A stretch of 48,732 bases of DNA. Origin: Lachnospiraceae bacterium. Lineage in GTDB: Bacteria > Bacillota > Clostridia > Lachnospirales > Lachnospiraceae. Below are positions 8,682 through 15,404 of the stretch, one piece after another (position 1 is the stretch's first letter; each line of letters opens with the position of its first letter). The position numbers and the translations under genes are program-made. The stretch lies in contig JAETNQ010000030.1 in NCBI GenBank assembly GCA_021772075.1, positions 1-48,732 of the forward strand, given 5' to 3'. The notes beneath the pieces are model-generated. The model did no database searches and was not told the origin of the DNA. It saw only the letters and a list, made by a program, of their open reading frames with translations.

Positions 8682-8731
8682 CCGGGCGAATTGTGCAGAC
8701 AAGCAAACAGAAGGAGTGGGAGGAGAAACAT

Positions 8732-9946
8732 ATGTTTAAGATTAATGACAATTATTTGAAGCTGCCGGGGAGCTACCTGTTTTCCACGATTGCTAAAAAA
8801 GTAAACGCTTATTCCCAGGAAAATCCTGAGAAAAAGATTATCCGCCTTGGGATCGGCGACGTGACTTTGCCGATTGCCCCGGCAATTATCGAGGCGCTCC
8901 ACGGAGCGGTAGACGAGATGGGCAAGGCAGAAACTTTCCGGGGATATGCGCCCGATCTGGGATATGAATTCTTGAGGAATGCGATTGCGGAAAACGATTA
9001 TAAGGCAAGGGGATGCGATATAGGGGCGGATGAGATTTTCATTTCCGACGGGGCAAAATGCGATTCCGGAAATATTCAGGAGATTTTCAGCGTGGACAAC
9101 CGGATTGCTGTCTGTGACCCGGTGTATCCGGTGTATGTGGATACGAATGTGATGGCGGGAAGAACAGGAACTTATGACGCGCAGAAGGAGACATGGAGCG
9201 ACGTGATTTATATGCCGTGCCTGGCGGAGAATGATTTTGCGCCCGAGCTGCCGAAGGAAACGCCGGACATCATTTATCTTTGCTTCCCGAACAATCCTAC
9301 CGGGGCGGCCGTAACAAAGGAACGGCTGCAGGAATGGGTGGATTATGCCAACCGGACAGGGGCGGCGATTATTTATGATGCGGCTTACGAGGCTTATATT
9401 TCCCAGGACAATGTGCCTCATACGATTTATGAGTGCGAAGGGGCGAGAACCTGTGCGGTGGAACTCCGTTCCTTTTCCAAAAACGCGGGCTTTACAGGAG
9501 TGCGCCTTGGCTTTACGGTGATTCCCAAGGAGCTGGAATGCGGGGGCGTATCGCTCCATTCCCTATGGGCGAGGAGGCATGGGACGAAGTACAACGGAGC
9601 GCCCTATATCGTGCAGCGCGCCGGCGAGGCGGTTTATTCCCGGGAAGGACAGGCGCAGATCAGGGAACAGGTGGCTTATTACATGAAAAATGCGGAATAT
9701 ATCCTGGACGGGCTGAAGGGAGCGGGCTATACGGTTTCCGGCGGCGTGAATGCCCCGTATATCTGGCTGAAAGCGCCGGATGGAATGACGAGCTGGGAAT
9801 TTTTTGACTATCTGCTGGAAAACGCGAACGTAGTAGGAACGCCGGGATCGGGATTCGGCCCCAGCGGGGAAACTTATTTCAGGCTGACTGCGTTCGGAAG
9901 TTATGAAAATACGGTAGAGGCTGTGGACCGGATCAGGAAACTGTAG
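8732..9946 (+). CDS. dapL: LL-diaminopimelate aminotransferase
   Basis: A PLP-dependent fold-type I aminotransferase that makes LL-DAP directly from tetrahydrodipicolinate and glutamate, bypassing the succinylase and acetylase branches. The N-terminus MFKINDNYLKLPGSYLFSTI and GIGDVTLPI are diagnostic. The Schiff-base lysine lies in SFSKNAGFTGVRLGF near residue 250, and FPNNPTGAA is the cofactor-phosphate region. The ATG at 8732 is chosen because AGGAG lies just upstream; a longer frame from a GTG at 8693 adds residues without homology. Its product is the substrate of DapF encoded immediately upstream. Confidence 0.95.
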   Translation: MFKINDNYLKLPGSYLFSTIAKKVNAYSQENPEKKIIRLGIGDVTLPIAPAIIEALHGAVDEMGKAETFRGYAPDLGYEFLRNAIAENDYKARGCDIGADEIFISDGAKCDSGNIQEIFSVDNRIAVCDPVYPVYVDTNVMAGRTGTYDAQKETWSDVIYMPCLAENDFAPELPKETPDIIYLCFPNNPTGAAVTKERLQEWVDYANRTGAAIIYDAAYEAYISQDNVPHTIYECEGARTCAVELRSFSKNAGFTGVRLGFTVIPKELECGGVSLHSLWARRHGTKYNGAPYIVQRAGEAVYSREGQAQIREQVAYYMKNAEYILDGLKGAGYTVSGGVNAPYIWLKAPDGMTSWEFFDYLLENANVVGTPGSGFGPSGETYFRLTAFGSYENTVEAVDRIRKL

Positions 9947-9987
9947 AAGAATAGCGCAGGATAAACGGAGGAGCGCGGAGGATCGGT

Positions 9988-10578
9988 GTGGGCGAGGAAC
10001 TGTTTGAAAAATGCATGAAGGATATGGTAAACGGGGATAAGCAGGGGCTGCTGATGGTCTACGAGGCATACGCCGGCTATATTTATACGGTGGTTTACGG
10101 AATATTGGGAAGCAGGGAAAATGCGGAGGATGTCACCAGCGAGTTTTTCATACGGCTTTGGGAAAGGGCAGGGCAGTACAGGCCGGGAAAAGGCCACAGG
10201 GGATATCTGGCGGCAATGGCGAGGAATATGTCCATCGATTATCTGCGGAAATATAAGAAAGAAGAACTGACCGCCATAGTGCATGAAATGGATGACAGGG
10301 AAGATGATAGGAGGCACAGGAAGAAATGGGCGTTTCATGCCGGCGGGAACGAGGATAAGGCGGCAAGCGTGGAAAACGAAGTGATTGGAAAGATGGCATT
10401 GAAAGAAGTGCTTCTCTTATTGAAGCCCGGCGAAAGGCAGATCGTAAATATGAAGGTGCTTGGCGGGCTGACGTTCAAAGAAATTGCAAGCTTGCTTTCT
10501 CTTCCGATGGGAACCGTAACATGGAAATACCAGAATGCGATGAAAAAGTTGAGGAGGTGCGGCTATGAAGAGTTTTGA
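9988..10578 (+). CDS. ECF-type sigma-70 family RNA polymerase sigma factor
   Basis: A 196-residue protein with region 2 (about 20-90, including AEDVTSEFFIRLWERAGQY and MARNMSIDYLRK) and region 4 (about 130-190, LKPGERQIVNMKVLGGLTFK then EIASLLSLPMGTVTW). A GTG start is preceded by CGGAGGA. The linker is long and basic-acidic (residues 90-125). The downstream gene overlaps by 14 bp and encodes a single-pass membrane protein, the common arrangement of a sigma factor with its anti-sigma factor. It probably directs a stress or envelope regulon. No autoregulatory promoter was identified. Confidence 0.88.
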   Translation: MGEELFEKCMKDMVNGDKQGLLMVYEAYAGYIYTVVYGILGSRENAEDVTSEFFIRLWERAGQYRPGKGHRGYLAAMARNMSIDYLRKYKKEELTAIVHEMDDREDDRRHRKKWAFHAGGNEDKAASVENEVIGKMALKEVLLLLKPGERQIVNMKVLGGLTFKEIASLLSLPMGTVTWKYQNAMKKLRRCGYEEF

Positions 10579-11281
10579 ACAGGAATACCGAAAAATGCTT
10601 CAGGAAGAACTGCCGGACTTCTGGAGCCGGATCGAGGCGGGAATAGCGGAAAGGGAAAAAAGGCTTTCCGGCATGGCGGATTGGCGCGGGATGTCGCCGG
10701 AGGAAGAGGGGAATACGCTTTTCGGGCAGGAGGAGGCACAAATCAGGCCACGGGAATTTTTGCGGCGAAGCTCCTTGCTGAAAAAATATTCTTTGCTTGC
10801 GGCGGCGTGCCTTTGCATGGCAGTTGTGGTTCCCGTGCTGTATGGCGGCTTGGCTGACCGGCTCCCGGGAAAGGGGGCGGCTTCTGCAGAGCCGGCGGCT
10901 CCTATGGAAATACCGGCTTCCGAGGAAACGTCGGGGATATCCGGGTTCTTGGAAGAATCGGCTCCTGCCGGGAGGGAGGAAGCGGTGGAAGAGGGATATA
11001 TACTTTCCGGGCCGGGGGAAGAGATACCCGGGCTGGCGGACGGAACAGTGCTTCCCGGCATGGAAGTCCGTATATTGGAAGCGTCGCAGATGAAATACCA
11101 TACGGTTTACCGGGCAGAAGTAAGAAAGGAAAATGACATATTTTCCGCCGGAGAGGAACTGGAAATATTGGCAGAAGAGGGACAGGGGGAGCCTTTGGCG
11201 GAAGGGGAGGCGTACTGCGTCGATCTGATTTACGATTCCCGGTGGGAGATACCGTTCCGTTTGTTTGAAAATGGGAGATGA
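10565..11281 (+). CDS. Probable membrane anti-sigma factor
   Basis: A 238-residue protein translationally coupled to the sigma gene (14-bp overlap, site GAGGAGGTG). The cytoplasmic N-terminus carries EELPDFWSRIEAGI, a motif common in anti-sigma proteins of this order. One membrane helix lies near residues 74-95 (YSLLAAACLCMAVVVPVLYG). An Ala/Glu/Pro-rich extracytoplasmic stalk follows, then a small beta-rich domain (about 160-235). The anti-sigma role is inferred from operon position and topology. No zinc-binding HxxxCxxC motif is present, so it is not a ZAS-type anti-sigma factor. Confidence 0.6.
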   Translation: MKSFEQEYRKMLQEELPDFWSRIEAGIAEREKRLSGMADWRGMSPEEEGNTLFGQEEAQIRPREFLRRSSLLKKYSLLAAACLCMAVVVPVLYGGLADRLPGKGAASAEPAAPMEIPASEETSGISGFLEESAPAGREEAVEEGYILSGPGEEIPGLADGTVLPGMEVRILEASQMKYHTVYRAEVRKENDIFSAGEELEILAEEGQGEPLAEGEAYCVDLIYDSRWEIPFRLFENGR

Positions 11282-11345
11282 ATTTTGACAGGACAGGAAA
11301 TTACGCCATCATGTCCTAAAAAGGCGGAAGATAGGGACGGCTCAG

Positions 11346-11987
11346 TTATAAGCCGCATGCTTCGAAAAGAATTTCCCCTGCTTTTCCGGTAATTTTCAGG
11401 CGGCTGCTGTCGATCCAGCGGATCTGGCCGAGATATTGCCGGTAGATCCAGAAAACAGGTTCCGCCGTTGTAACCGTTATTTTTTTCGTCACCTTCCTGT
11501 CTTGGGTAATGATAAGAAAAACCACGGCTTCGTCTATGGTCTGCACGATCTTGAGGCAGGCTTGTTTATGGCGGTCGGGGGAGGGGGAAGGCTTTCCGTG
11601 TATCCATTGGTTCTTAAAATTGCTGGCAAGGATGGAACGGTGTATGCCGGTGAAATAAGATAGGTTCCAATCCCATTGCATGCCCAGGTATAAGATGGAA
11701 CTGTTGATAAGATCCAGGTAAAAGAGGCTTTTTTGCGATGGGGACAAGGAGGAAAAGCGGTTGGGGCAGAATGGCATATGCAGGCGTATATATCCATTGC
11801 GGCGGGAGGAAATGCAGGGATGCACGGCTTTTTCATTGCAGGATATATTCAATTTTTTGCAATGGGCATTCTCATAATATTTTAATAAACGTAAGTACAT
11901 ATCGATAATATGCGAGCTTTCTATTCGGATCATATCGGTCAGCTCATGGTCATACTCAGAGCAAATATCTATATTATTAAATCGCAT
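11346..11987 (-). CDS. Hypothetical protein, 213 aa
   Basis: No family is recognised. The protein is soluble, basic and rich in aromatic residues, with no signal peptide or membrane helix. An N-terminal helical part (about 10-45) contains four Cys/His residues spread over EYDHELTD to NISCNEK. The gene is supported by a good ribosome site (CAAGGAACC, 6 nt before ATG) and by a promoter-like sequence upstream on the same strand. It converges with the anti-sigma gene, 64 bp apart. Its base composition is lower in GC than its neighbours'. Function unknown. Confidence 0.55.
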   Translation of the reverse strand: MRFNNIDICSEYDHELTDMIRIESSHIIDMYLRLLKYYENAHCKKLNISCNEKAVHPCISSRRNGYIRLHMPFCPNRFSSLSPSQKSLFYLDLINSSILYLGMQWDWNLSYFTGIHRSILASNFKNQWIHGKPSPSPDRHKQACLKIVQTIDEAVVFLIITQDRKVTKKITVTTAEPVFWIYRQYLGQIRWIDSSRLKITGKAGEILFEACGL

Positions 11988-12008
11988 AAAGGTTCCTTGG
12001 TTGTTATA

Positions 12009-12037
12009 ATATTATTTTCTTTGCGAATATTGTACAA
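12009..12037 (-). promoter_or_regulatory. Promoter-like sequence for the 213-aa hypothetical gene
   Basis: On the minus strand, TTGTAC (12037-12032) and TAATAT (12014-12009) are separated by 17 bases, about 20 bp before the start codon. The surrounding region is very AT-rich, so chance occurrence is possible. Confidence 0.45.
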
Positions 12038-12135
12038 TATCTTTTCTTTTTATTCCAGTAAGATATTGAAATTTTGTCGCATTTCTTTATATGCGCCTAT
12101 CAATATCAAATATAATATGAAAAAGTAAAATATAA

Positions 12136-12164
12136 TTGACAATTAGAAGAAAGGGTTTTATACT
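12136..12164 (+). promoter_or_regulatory. Sigma-A type promoter of the XRE/membrane-protein pair
   Basis: TTGACA (12136-12141) and TATACT (12159-12164) have the ideal 17-base spacing. Transcription would start near 12171, almost at the GTG start codon, giving a nearly leaderless message. Confidence 0.75.
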
Positions 12165-12180
12165 ATAGAAAAGGAAGGGG

Positions 12181-12408
12181 GTGGATGGGATAAAGAATTT
12201 AAAGATGAAGATGGCGCGGATGGAAAAGGATATTTCGCAGACGGAATTGGCGAATCGGCTGGGGGTATCAAGACAGACAGTCTGGATGATCGAGTCGGGC
12301 GATTATAATCCGACTTTGAAATTATGTATTTCCATTTGCCGGGAGCTGGGAAAAACATTGGATGATTTATTTTGGGAGGATGGGAAAAATGAGGAAGACA
12401 GGACTTGA
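12181..12408 (+). CDS. Small XRE-family transcriptional regulator
   Basis: A 75-residue protein that is essentially one Cro/C1-type helix-turn-helix: ISQTELANRLGVSRQTVWMI, then ESGDYNPTLKLCISICRELG. It ends with KTLDDLFWEDG. The family normally starts near KNLKMKMARMEKD, so the GTG at 12181 is used although the purine-rich site is close to it. The next gene overlaps by 20 bp and encodes a four-helix membrane protein. This XRE plus membrane protein pairing is frequent in Firmicutes and suggests a membrane-linked regulatory pair. Confidence 0.88.
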   Translation: MDGIKNLKMKMARMEKDISQTELANRLGVSRQTVWMIESGDYNPTLKLCISICRELGKTLDDLFWEDGKNEEDRT

Positions 12409-12841
12409 CGAGAGGCAGGAGCGGGTGATAGAAAGAATTGGAGCTGAGAGTTTTCTTGTAATGTTTCTGGCATGTGCAGCAGTAATAACCATAGAATTGA
12501 TCCGGGGCTGGGATATAAAGAGCGTCCTTGGGGAAACAGCAGTACTGGCGGCGGGAGGAATCATATATTTATTCGGAAGCATAAAAAACGGCATTTGGAC
12601 AAAAAGTGGAAGAAAAATGACTTTTGGACAAAATTTATTGTTGAGTATTGTTGTTTCAGGTGTTTTTTCTATTGCCTATGCGTTCATTATTGCGAAAAGG
12701 GCTGCTGGCAACGTGAATGTGGCAAGGCTTATAGGGGTATTTTTTATAGGGATTGCCGCTTTGTGTTTCCTTTGCCTGTGGAGCCTTGGGAAGCTGGCGC
12801 AGAACAGACATGAGAAAGAGGAAAGCAGATGCCGGGAATAG
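12389..12841 (+). CDS. Four-helix membrane protein coupled to XRE regulator
   Basis: About 150 residues starting MRKTGLDERQERVIERIGAE, with four hydrophobic helices near 22-42, 46-64, 79-99 and 111-131 and a charged tail. The ATG at 12389 is chosen because GGGAGGA lies 8 nt upstream. It overlaps the XRE gene and the following metalloprotease gene (13 bp). The DERQ start is typical of small membrane proteins that accompany XRE regulators. Molecular function is unknown; a role in controlling the regulator is inference. Confidence 0.7.
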   Translation: MRKTGLDERQERVIERIGAESFLVMFLACAAVITIELIRGWDIKSVLGETAVLAAGGIIYLFGSIKNGIWTKSGRKMTFGQNLLLSIVVSGVFSIAYAFIIAKRAAGNVNVARLIGVFFIGIAALCFLCLWSLGKLAQNRHEKEESRCRE

Positions 12842-13536
12842 TAAAAGAAATCTGTGTTTCGGGGATTCACATAGAAGTCCGGAAAAAGAAGATTAAAAAT
12901 TTATATCTGTCCGTCAAGCCGCCGGACGGGAGGGTGGTAATTTCAGCGCCTTACCGTATATCGGATCAGGTGATTGAGGAATTTGCAAAGGAAAGAACGG
13001 AGTGGATCCTCCGGCAGATAAAGCGGCTGGAGCAGACGCCGCAGGAAAGGGAAAGGCAGTATCTGCCAGGGGAAGCTTTGTATATCTGGGGGAAAAAATA
13101 TACGCTGGTTTGGCGGGAAGAGGGAAAGAAGAATTCTTTTGTACTCTGCGGGGACAAGGCAGTGATAGGCATGAGAAACGGCAGCACGGCAAAACAGCGG
13201 GAAGCTTATATACGGGAGCAGTACCGGGCCATGCTGAAAGAAGAGACGGCGCGGCTTCTCCCTGAATGGGAAGCCAGAACGGGGCTGCATTGCAGTTCCT
13301 GGCATACGAAGTATATGAAAACCCGTTGGGGGACATGCAATACAGTGAAGAAGCGGCTCTGGTTCAATGTAAAGTTGGCGGAAAAGCCGTTGGAATGCCT
13401 GGAATATGTGATTTTGCATGAATTGGTCCATACGAAAATAGGAAACCATGGGAAGGAATTTACAGCGGTTATGGACCGGTATATGCCGGAGTGGCGGGAG
13501 GTGAAGAAAAGGCTGAATGGCCGGACCGAATGGTGA
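12829..13536 (+). CDS. YgjP-like (DUF45/M48-type) zinc metallopeptidase
   Basis: A 235-residue protein with the YgjP layout: an N-terminal beta region (KKIKNLYLSVKPPDGRVVIS, APYRISDQVI) and a C-terminal catalytic part. The zinc motif is HELVH near residues 197-201, with a third His in KIGNHGKEF near 207; TRWGTCNTVKKRLWFN precedes it. The family resembles wss1/SprT-like minimal proteases, but the substrate is not known. It overlaps the preceding membrane protein gene by 13 bp, so it belongs to the same operon. No signal peptide, hence cytoplasmic. Confidence 0.9.
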   Translation: MPGIVKEICVSGIHIEVRKKKIKNLYLSVKPPDGRVVISAPYRISDQVIEEFAKERTEWILRQIKRLEQTPQERERQYLPGEALYIWGKKYTLVWREEGKKNSFVLCGDKAVIGMRNGSTAKQREAYIREQYRAMLKEETARLLPEWEARTGLHCSSWHTKYMKTRWGTCNTVKKRLWFNVKLAEKPLECLEYVILHELVHTKIGNHGKEFTAVMDRYMPEWREVKKRLNGRTEW

Positions 13537-13598
13537 CATTCTGTTGCAGCTTCCGATGTTCCGAAATAAAAAGAAGAGGGTCAAGCAAAAAATTTCTC

Positions 13599-13627
13599 TT
13601 GCCATATGTCGCTGACTGTGCTATAGT
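13599..13627 (+). promoter_or_regulatory. Orphan sigma-A type promoter facing the minus-strand XRE gene
   Basis: TTGCCA (13599-13604) and TATAGT (13622-13627), spacer 17, with a second AT-rich block after it. No plus-strand gene follows before 14657. A transcript would enter the minus-strand XRE gene as antisense RNA. Confidence 0.5.
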
Positions 13628-13663
13628 ATAATTACACTTACATATTATTGTTGTGTATCGGAT

Positions 13664-13707
13664 AAAAAAATCGGGAAGCCGCATATGCCATATATGTCGG
13701 CTTCCCG
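13664..13707 (-). terminator. Terminator of the minus-strand XRE gene
   Basis: CGGGAAGCCG (13672-13681) and CGGCTTCCCG (13698-13707) form a perfect 10-bp stem. On the minus strand the stem is followed by seven T (plus-strand A run 13664-13670). It lies 21 bp after the XRE stop codon. Confidence 0.8.
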
Positions 13708-13728
13708 GCGCTGTCAGAGCCGGATTGG

Positions 13729-13941
13729 TCAAAAGAGGTTATCATCGTCGAAATGTACCATGATATCCTCGACCTGGCAGTGAAGAATATTACAAAGCCG
13801 GTCTATCGTGTTTACTTCTACATTTTTATTATGCCGAAGTCGGTTAAGCTGGGAACGGTTGATATTGTGATATGTATATAAGTCGTATTGCGTAATGTCT
13901 TTTTCTTTCATGGTTTCCCATAATCGGTCGTATCGGATCAT
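13729..13941 (-). CDS. Small XRE/Cro-type helix-turn-helix protein
   Basis: About 70 residues starting MIRYDRLWETMKEKDITQYD. The helix-turn-helix is ITQYDLYTYHNINRSQLNRL, followed by NTIDRLCNILHCQVEDIM. GGAAGA lies 5 nt before the ATG at 13941; further upstream ATG and TTG codons lack a site. This is a very common stand-alone DNA-binding protein of Firmicutes. A clear terminator follows it. Its targets are unknown; palindromic repeats 150-200 bp upstream (14095-14131) are possible operators. Confidence 0.85.
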   Translation of the reverse strand: MIRYDRLWETMKEKDITQYDLYTYHNINRSQLNRLRHNKNVEVNTIDRLCNILHCQVEDIMVHFDDDNLF

Positions 13942-14094
13942 CTTTTCTTCCATTTCTGCACAATATAGTATTGCGTTTGGCAAATTGAAATCGTTATCTT
14001 TTTTTATTTCTGGGAGGCTTTACTGTGCATGGATTGAAATTTTTCATTTCCAATCTGCTTACTTCAATTATCAATGGAAAATTAACAGAACAAT

Positions 14095-14131
14095 AGTGTT
14101 CACATAAGAACACTGTTCACATAAGAACACT
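14095..14131. repeat. Tandem palindromic repeat, candidate operator pair
   Basis: AGTGTTC-ACATAA-GAACACT (14095-14114) is a perfect 7-bp palindrome. It is followed at once by GTTCACATAAGAACACT (14115-14131), a second copy of the same unit. The arrangement looks like adjacent repressor sites. It lies in the non-coding space between the minus-strand XRE gene and the 398-bp palindromic element. The rest of 13942-14166 shows only AT-rich sequence. Confidence 0.5.
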
Positions 14132-14166
14132 ATTTGCATAAAAATGTTATGCGTGGTGATAAACAG

Positions 14167-14564
14167 GGAAATCAATTTTGTCAGGCCGTGAGCCGGGCGG
14201 GGAGGAAGAGGGGCGGTGGAAGGAGGGCAGGGGGAGTACAGCGGGGAACAGGTTGGGAATGGTTCTGCCGCTGCCTTACGCAGAGAAATGAGATTTTCTT
14301 AATATTCCGTTCAGCAAACAGCAATTTGGTGACACGGATGTCACCAAAAGCCCGCCATGAGCCCGGATGGCGAATCGCGGGCGGTTGCGCCCGGCTGATA
14401 TTGCTTTACCCGGAATATTTAGAAAATCCATTTCTCGGAGTTGGCACGGTGAAACCATTCCCAACCTGTTCCCCCCGCCGTTCTTCTCCTGCCGTTTCCC
14501 CTGCCCTCCTTCCACCGCCCCTCTTCCTTCCCGCCCGGCTCACGGCCTGACAAAATTGATTTCC
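14167..14564 (+). repeat. 398-bp palindromic element, copy 1 of a dispersed family
   Basis: The outer arms (14167-14233 and 14498-14564) are inverted copies of about 67 bp with one substitution. Inner arms GGGGAACAGGTTGGGAATGG (from 14243) and its complement (to 14474) continue the pairing after a gap. The interior (14265-14452) holds nested inverted motifs: ATTTTCTTAATATTCCG facing CGGAATATTTAGAAAAT, the hairpin TTTGGTGACA-cgga-TGTCACCAAA (14325-14348) and CGGGC-ggttgc-GCCCG (14378-14393). No credible gene lies inside. A homologous copy lies inverted at 38168-38550. The ends read GGAAATCAATTTT and AAAATTGATTTCC. Confidence 0.85.
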
Positions 14565-14585
14565 TTGGGTGGTAAAAAAGAGAGC

Positions 14586-14614
14586 TTGACATATCAAAAT
14601 GCCAATGATATTAT
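14586..14614 (+). promoter_or_regulatory. Sigma-A type promoter of the TetR gene
   Basis: TTGACA (14586-14591) and TATTAT (14609-14614), spacer 17, 43 bp before the TetR start codon and directly upstream of the operator. Confidence 0.75.
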
Positions 14615-14616
14615 AA

Positions 14617-14635
14617 ATACATACCGAATGAATGA
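14617..14635 (-). promoter_or_regulatory. Candidate TetR operator at its own promoter
   Basis: Read on the minus strand the 19 bases are TCATTCATTCGGTATGTAT, matching 16 of 19 positions of the site at 15365-15383 in front of the MFS gene. It covers the predicted transcription start, which fits autorepression. Confidence 0.65.
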
Positions 14636-14656
14636 AAAATGAGAGAGGGATTTCAT

Positions 14657-15313
14657 ATGGCGCGGAATAAATATCCCGAGGTAACGGTGGAAAAGATCCT
14701 GAAAGCGGCTCAAAAACTGTTTTTGGAAAAGGGCTATGACAATACGACGATTCAGGATATCGTCGATGAACTGGGAGGGCTGACCAAAGGGGCAATTTAT
14801 CATCATTTCAAATCCAAAGAGGATATTATGGATGCTTTGGGCGATAAAATGTTTTTTGACCACAACCCTTTTGAAGAGATCCGAAACCGCAAGGACTTAA
14901 ACGGGCTTCAGAAAATGAGGACGGCTATGCTGCTGAACCTTTCCGATAAAGAGAGGATGGAAATCACCAGACAGGCGATTCCTGTTTTGAAAAACCCCCG
15001 TATTCTGGCGGGGACGATAGAAACAAACCGGCGCGTTCTAAGCCCTTTTTTTCAGGAGCTGATCGAGGAGGGGAACAGGGACGGTTCCATACGGACCAAA
15101 TATGCGAAGGAACTATCGGAGCTGCTTCCGTTGCTGGATATTTGGATCATGCCTTCTATTTATCCAGCAGACAGCGAAGGGATCAAACGCAAGTTTGAAC
15201 TCGTAAGGGATATGTTCGATGCCATGGGACTGCCGTTATTTGATGAAGCGATTATAAATACGCTTATGAATGCGGTTGAAAATGGTTTCTATGGGACAGA
15301 AGAAATAAGGTAA
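14657..15313 (+). CDS. TetR/AcrR-family transcriptional repressor
   Basis: A 218-residue regulator. The N-terminal helix-turn-helix (about 8-50) reads VEKILKAAQKLFLEKGYDNT then TIQDIVDELGGLTKGAIYHH. The larger C-terminal part should be the ligand-binding and dimer domain. The ATG at 14657 is used because GAGAGGGA lies 8-9 nt upstream. It is followed after 91 bp by an MFS exporter, and matched operators lie at both promoters. The likely role is drug- or metabolite-induced derepression of the exporter and of itself. Confidence 0.92.
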   Translation: MARNKYPEVTVEKILKAAQKLFLEKGYDNTTIQDIVDELGGLTKGAIYHHFKSKEDIMDALGDKMFFDHNPFEEIRNRKDLNGLQKMRTAMLLNLSDKERMEITRQAIPVLKNPRILAGTIETNRRVLSPFFQELIEEGNRDGSIRTKYAKELSELLPLLDIWIMPSIYPADSEGIKRKFELVRDMFDAMGLPLFDEAIINTLMNAVENGFYGTEEIR

Positions 15314-15320
15314 ATCACAG

Positions 15321-15350
15321 CCACCGGCAAGAAGATGGGGCCGGTGGTTA
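15321..15350 (+). terminator. Weak terminator-like hairpin between TetR and MFS genes
   Basis: CCACCGGC (15321-15328) pairs with GCCGGTGG (15340-15347) around an 11-nt loop. The tail TTATCTTT is only moderately T-rich, so partial readthrough into the MFS gene is likely. Confidence 0.4.
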
Positions 15351-15362
15351 TCTTTAGGGTAT

Positions 15363-15383
15363 ATACATTCATTCAGAATGTAT
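15363..15383 (+). promoter_or_regulatory. Palindromic operator in front of the MFS gene
   Basis: ATACATTC-attca-GAATGTAT is a perfect 8-bp inverted repeat with a 5-nt centre, 22 bp before the MFS start codon. A closely related site covers the TetR promoter (14617-14635). Confidence 0.7.
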
Positions 15384-15404
15384 GAATATGAAAAGGAGAA
15401 AAAA

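Noticed and set aside
14134-14550. Open frames of 79-138 codons on both strands of the palindromic element
   Set aside because: They arise from GC-rich, stop-poor inverted arms, have no ribosome sites and no family resemblance, and the same holds for copy 2; the conserved signal is in base pairing.
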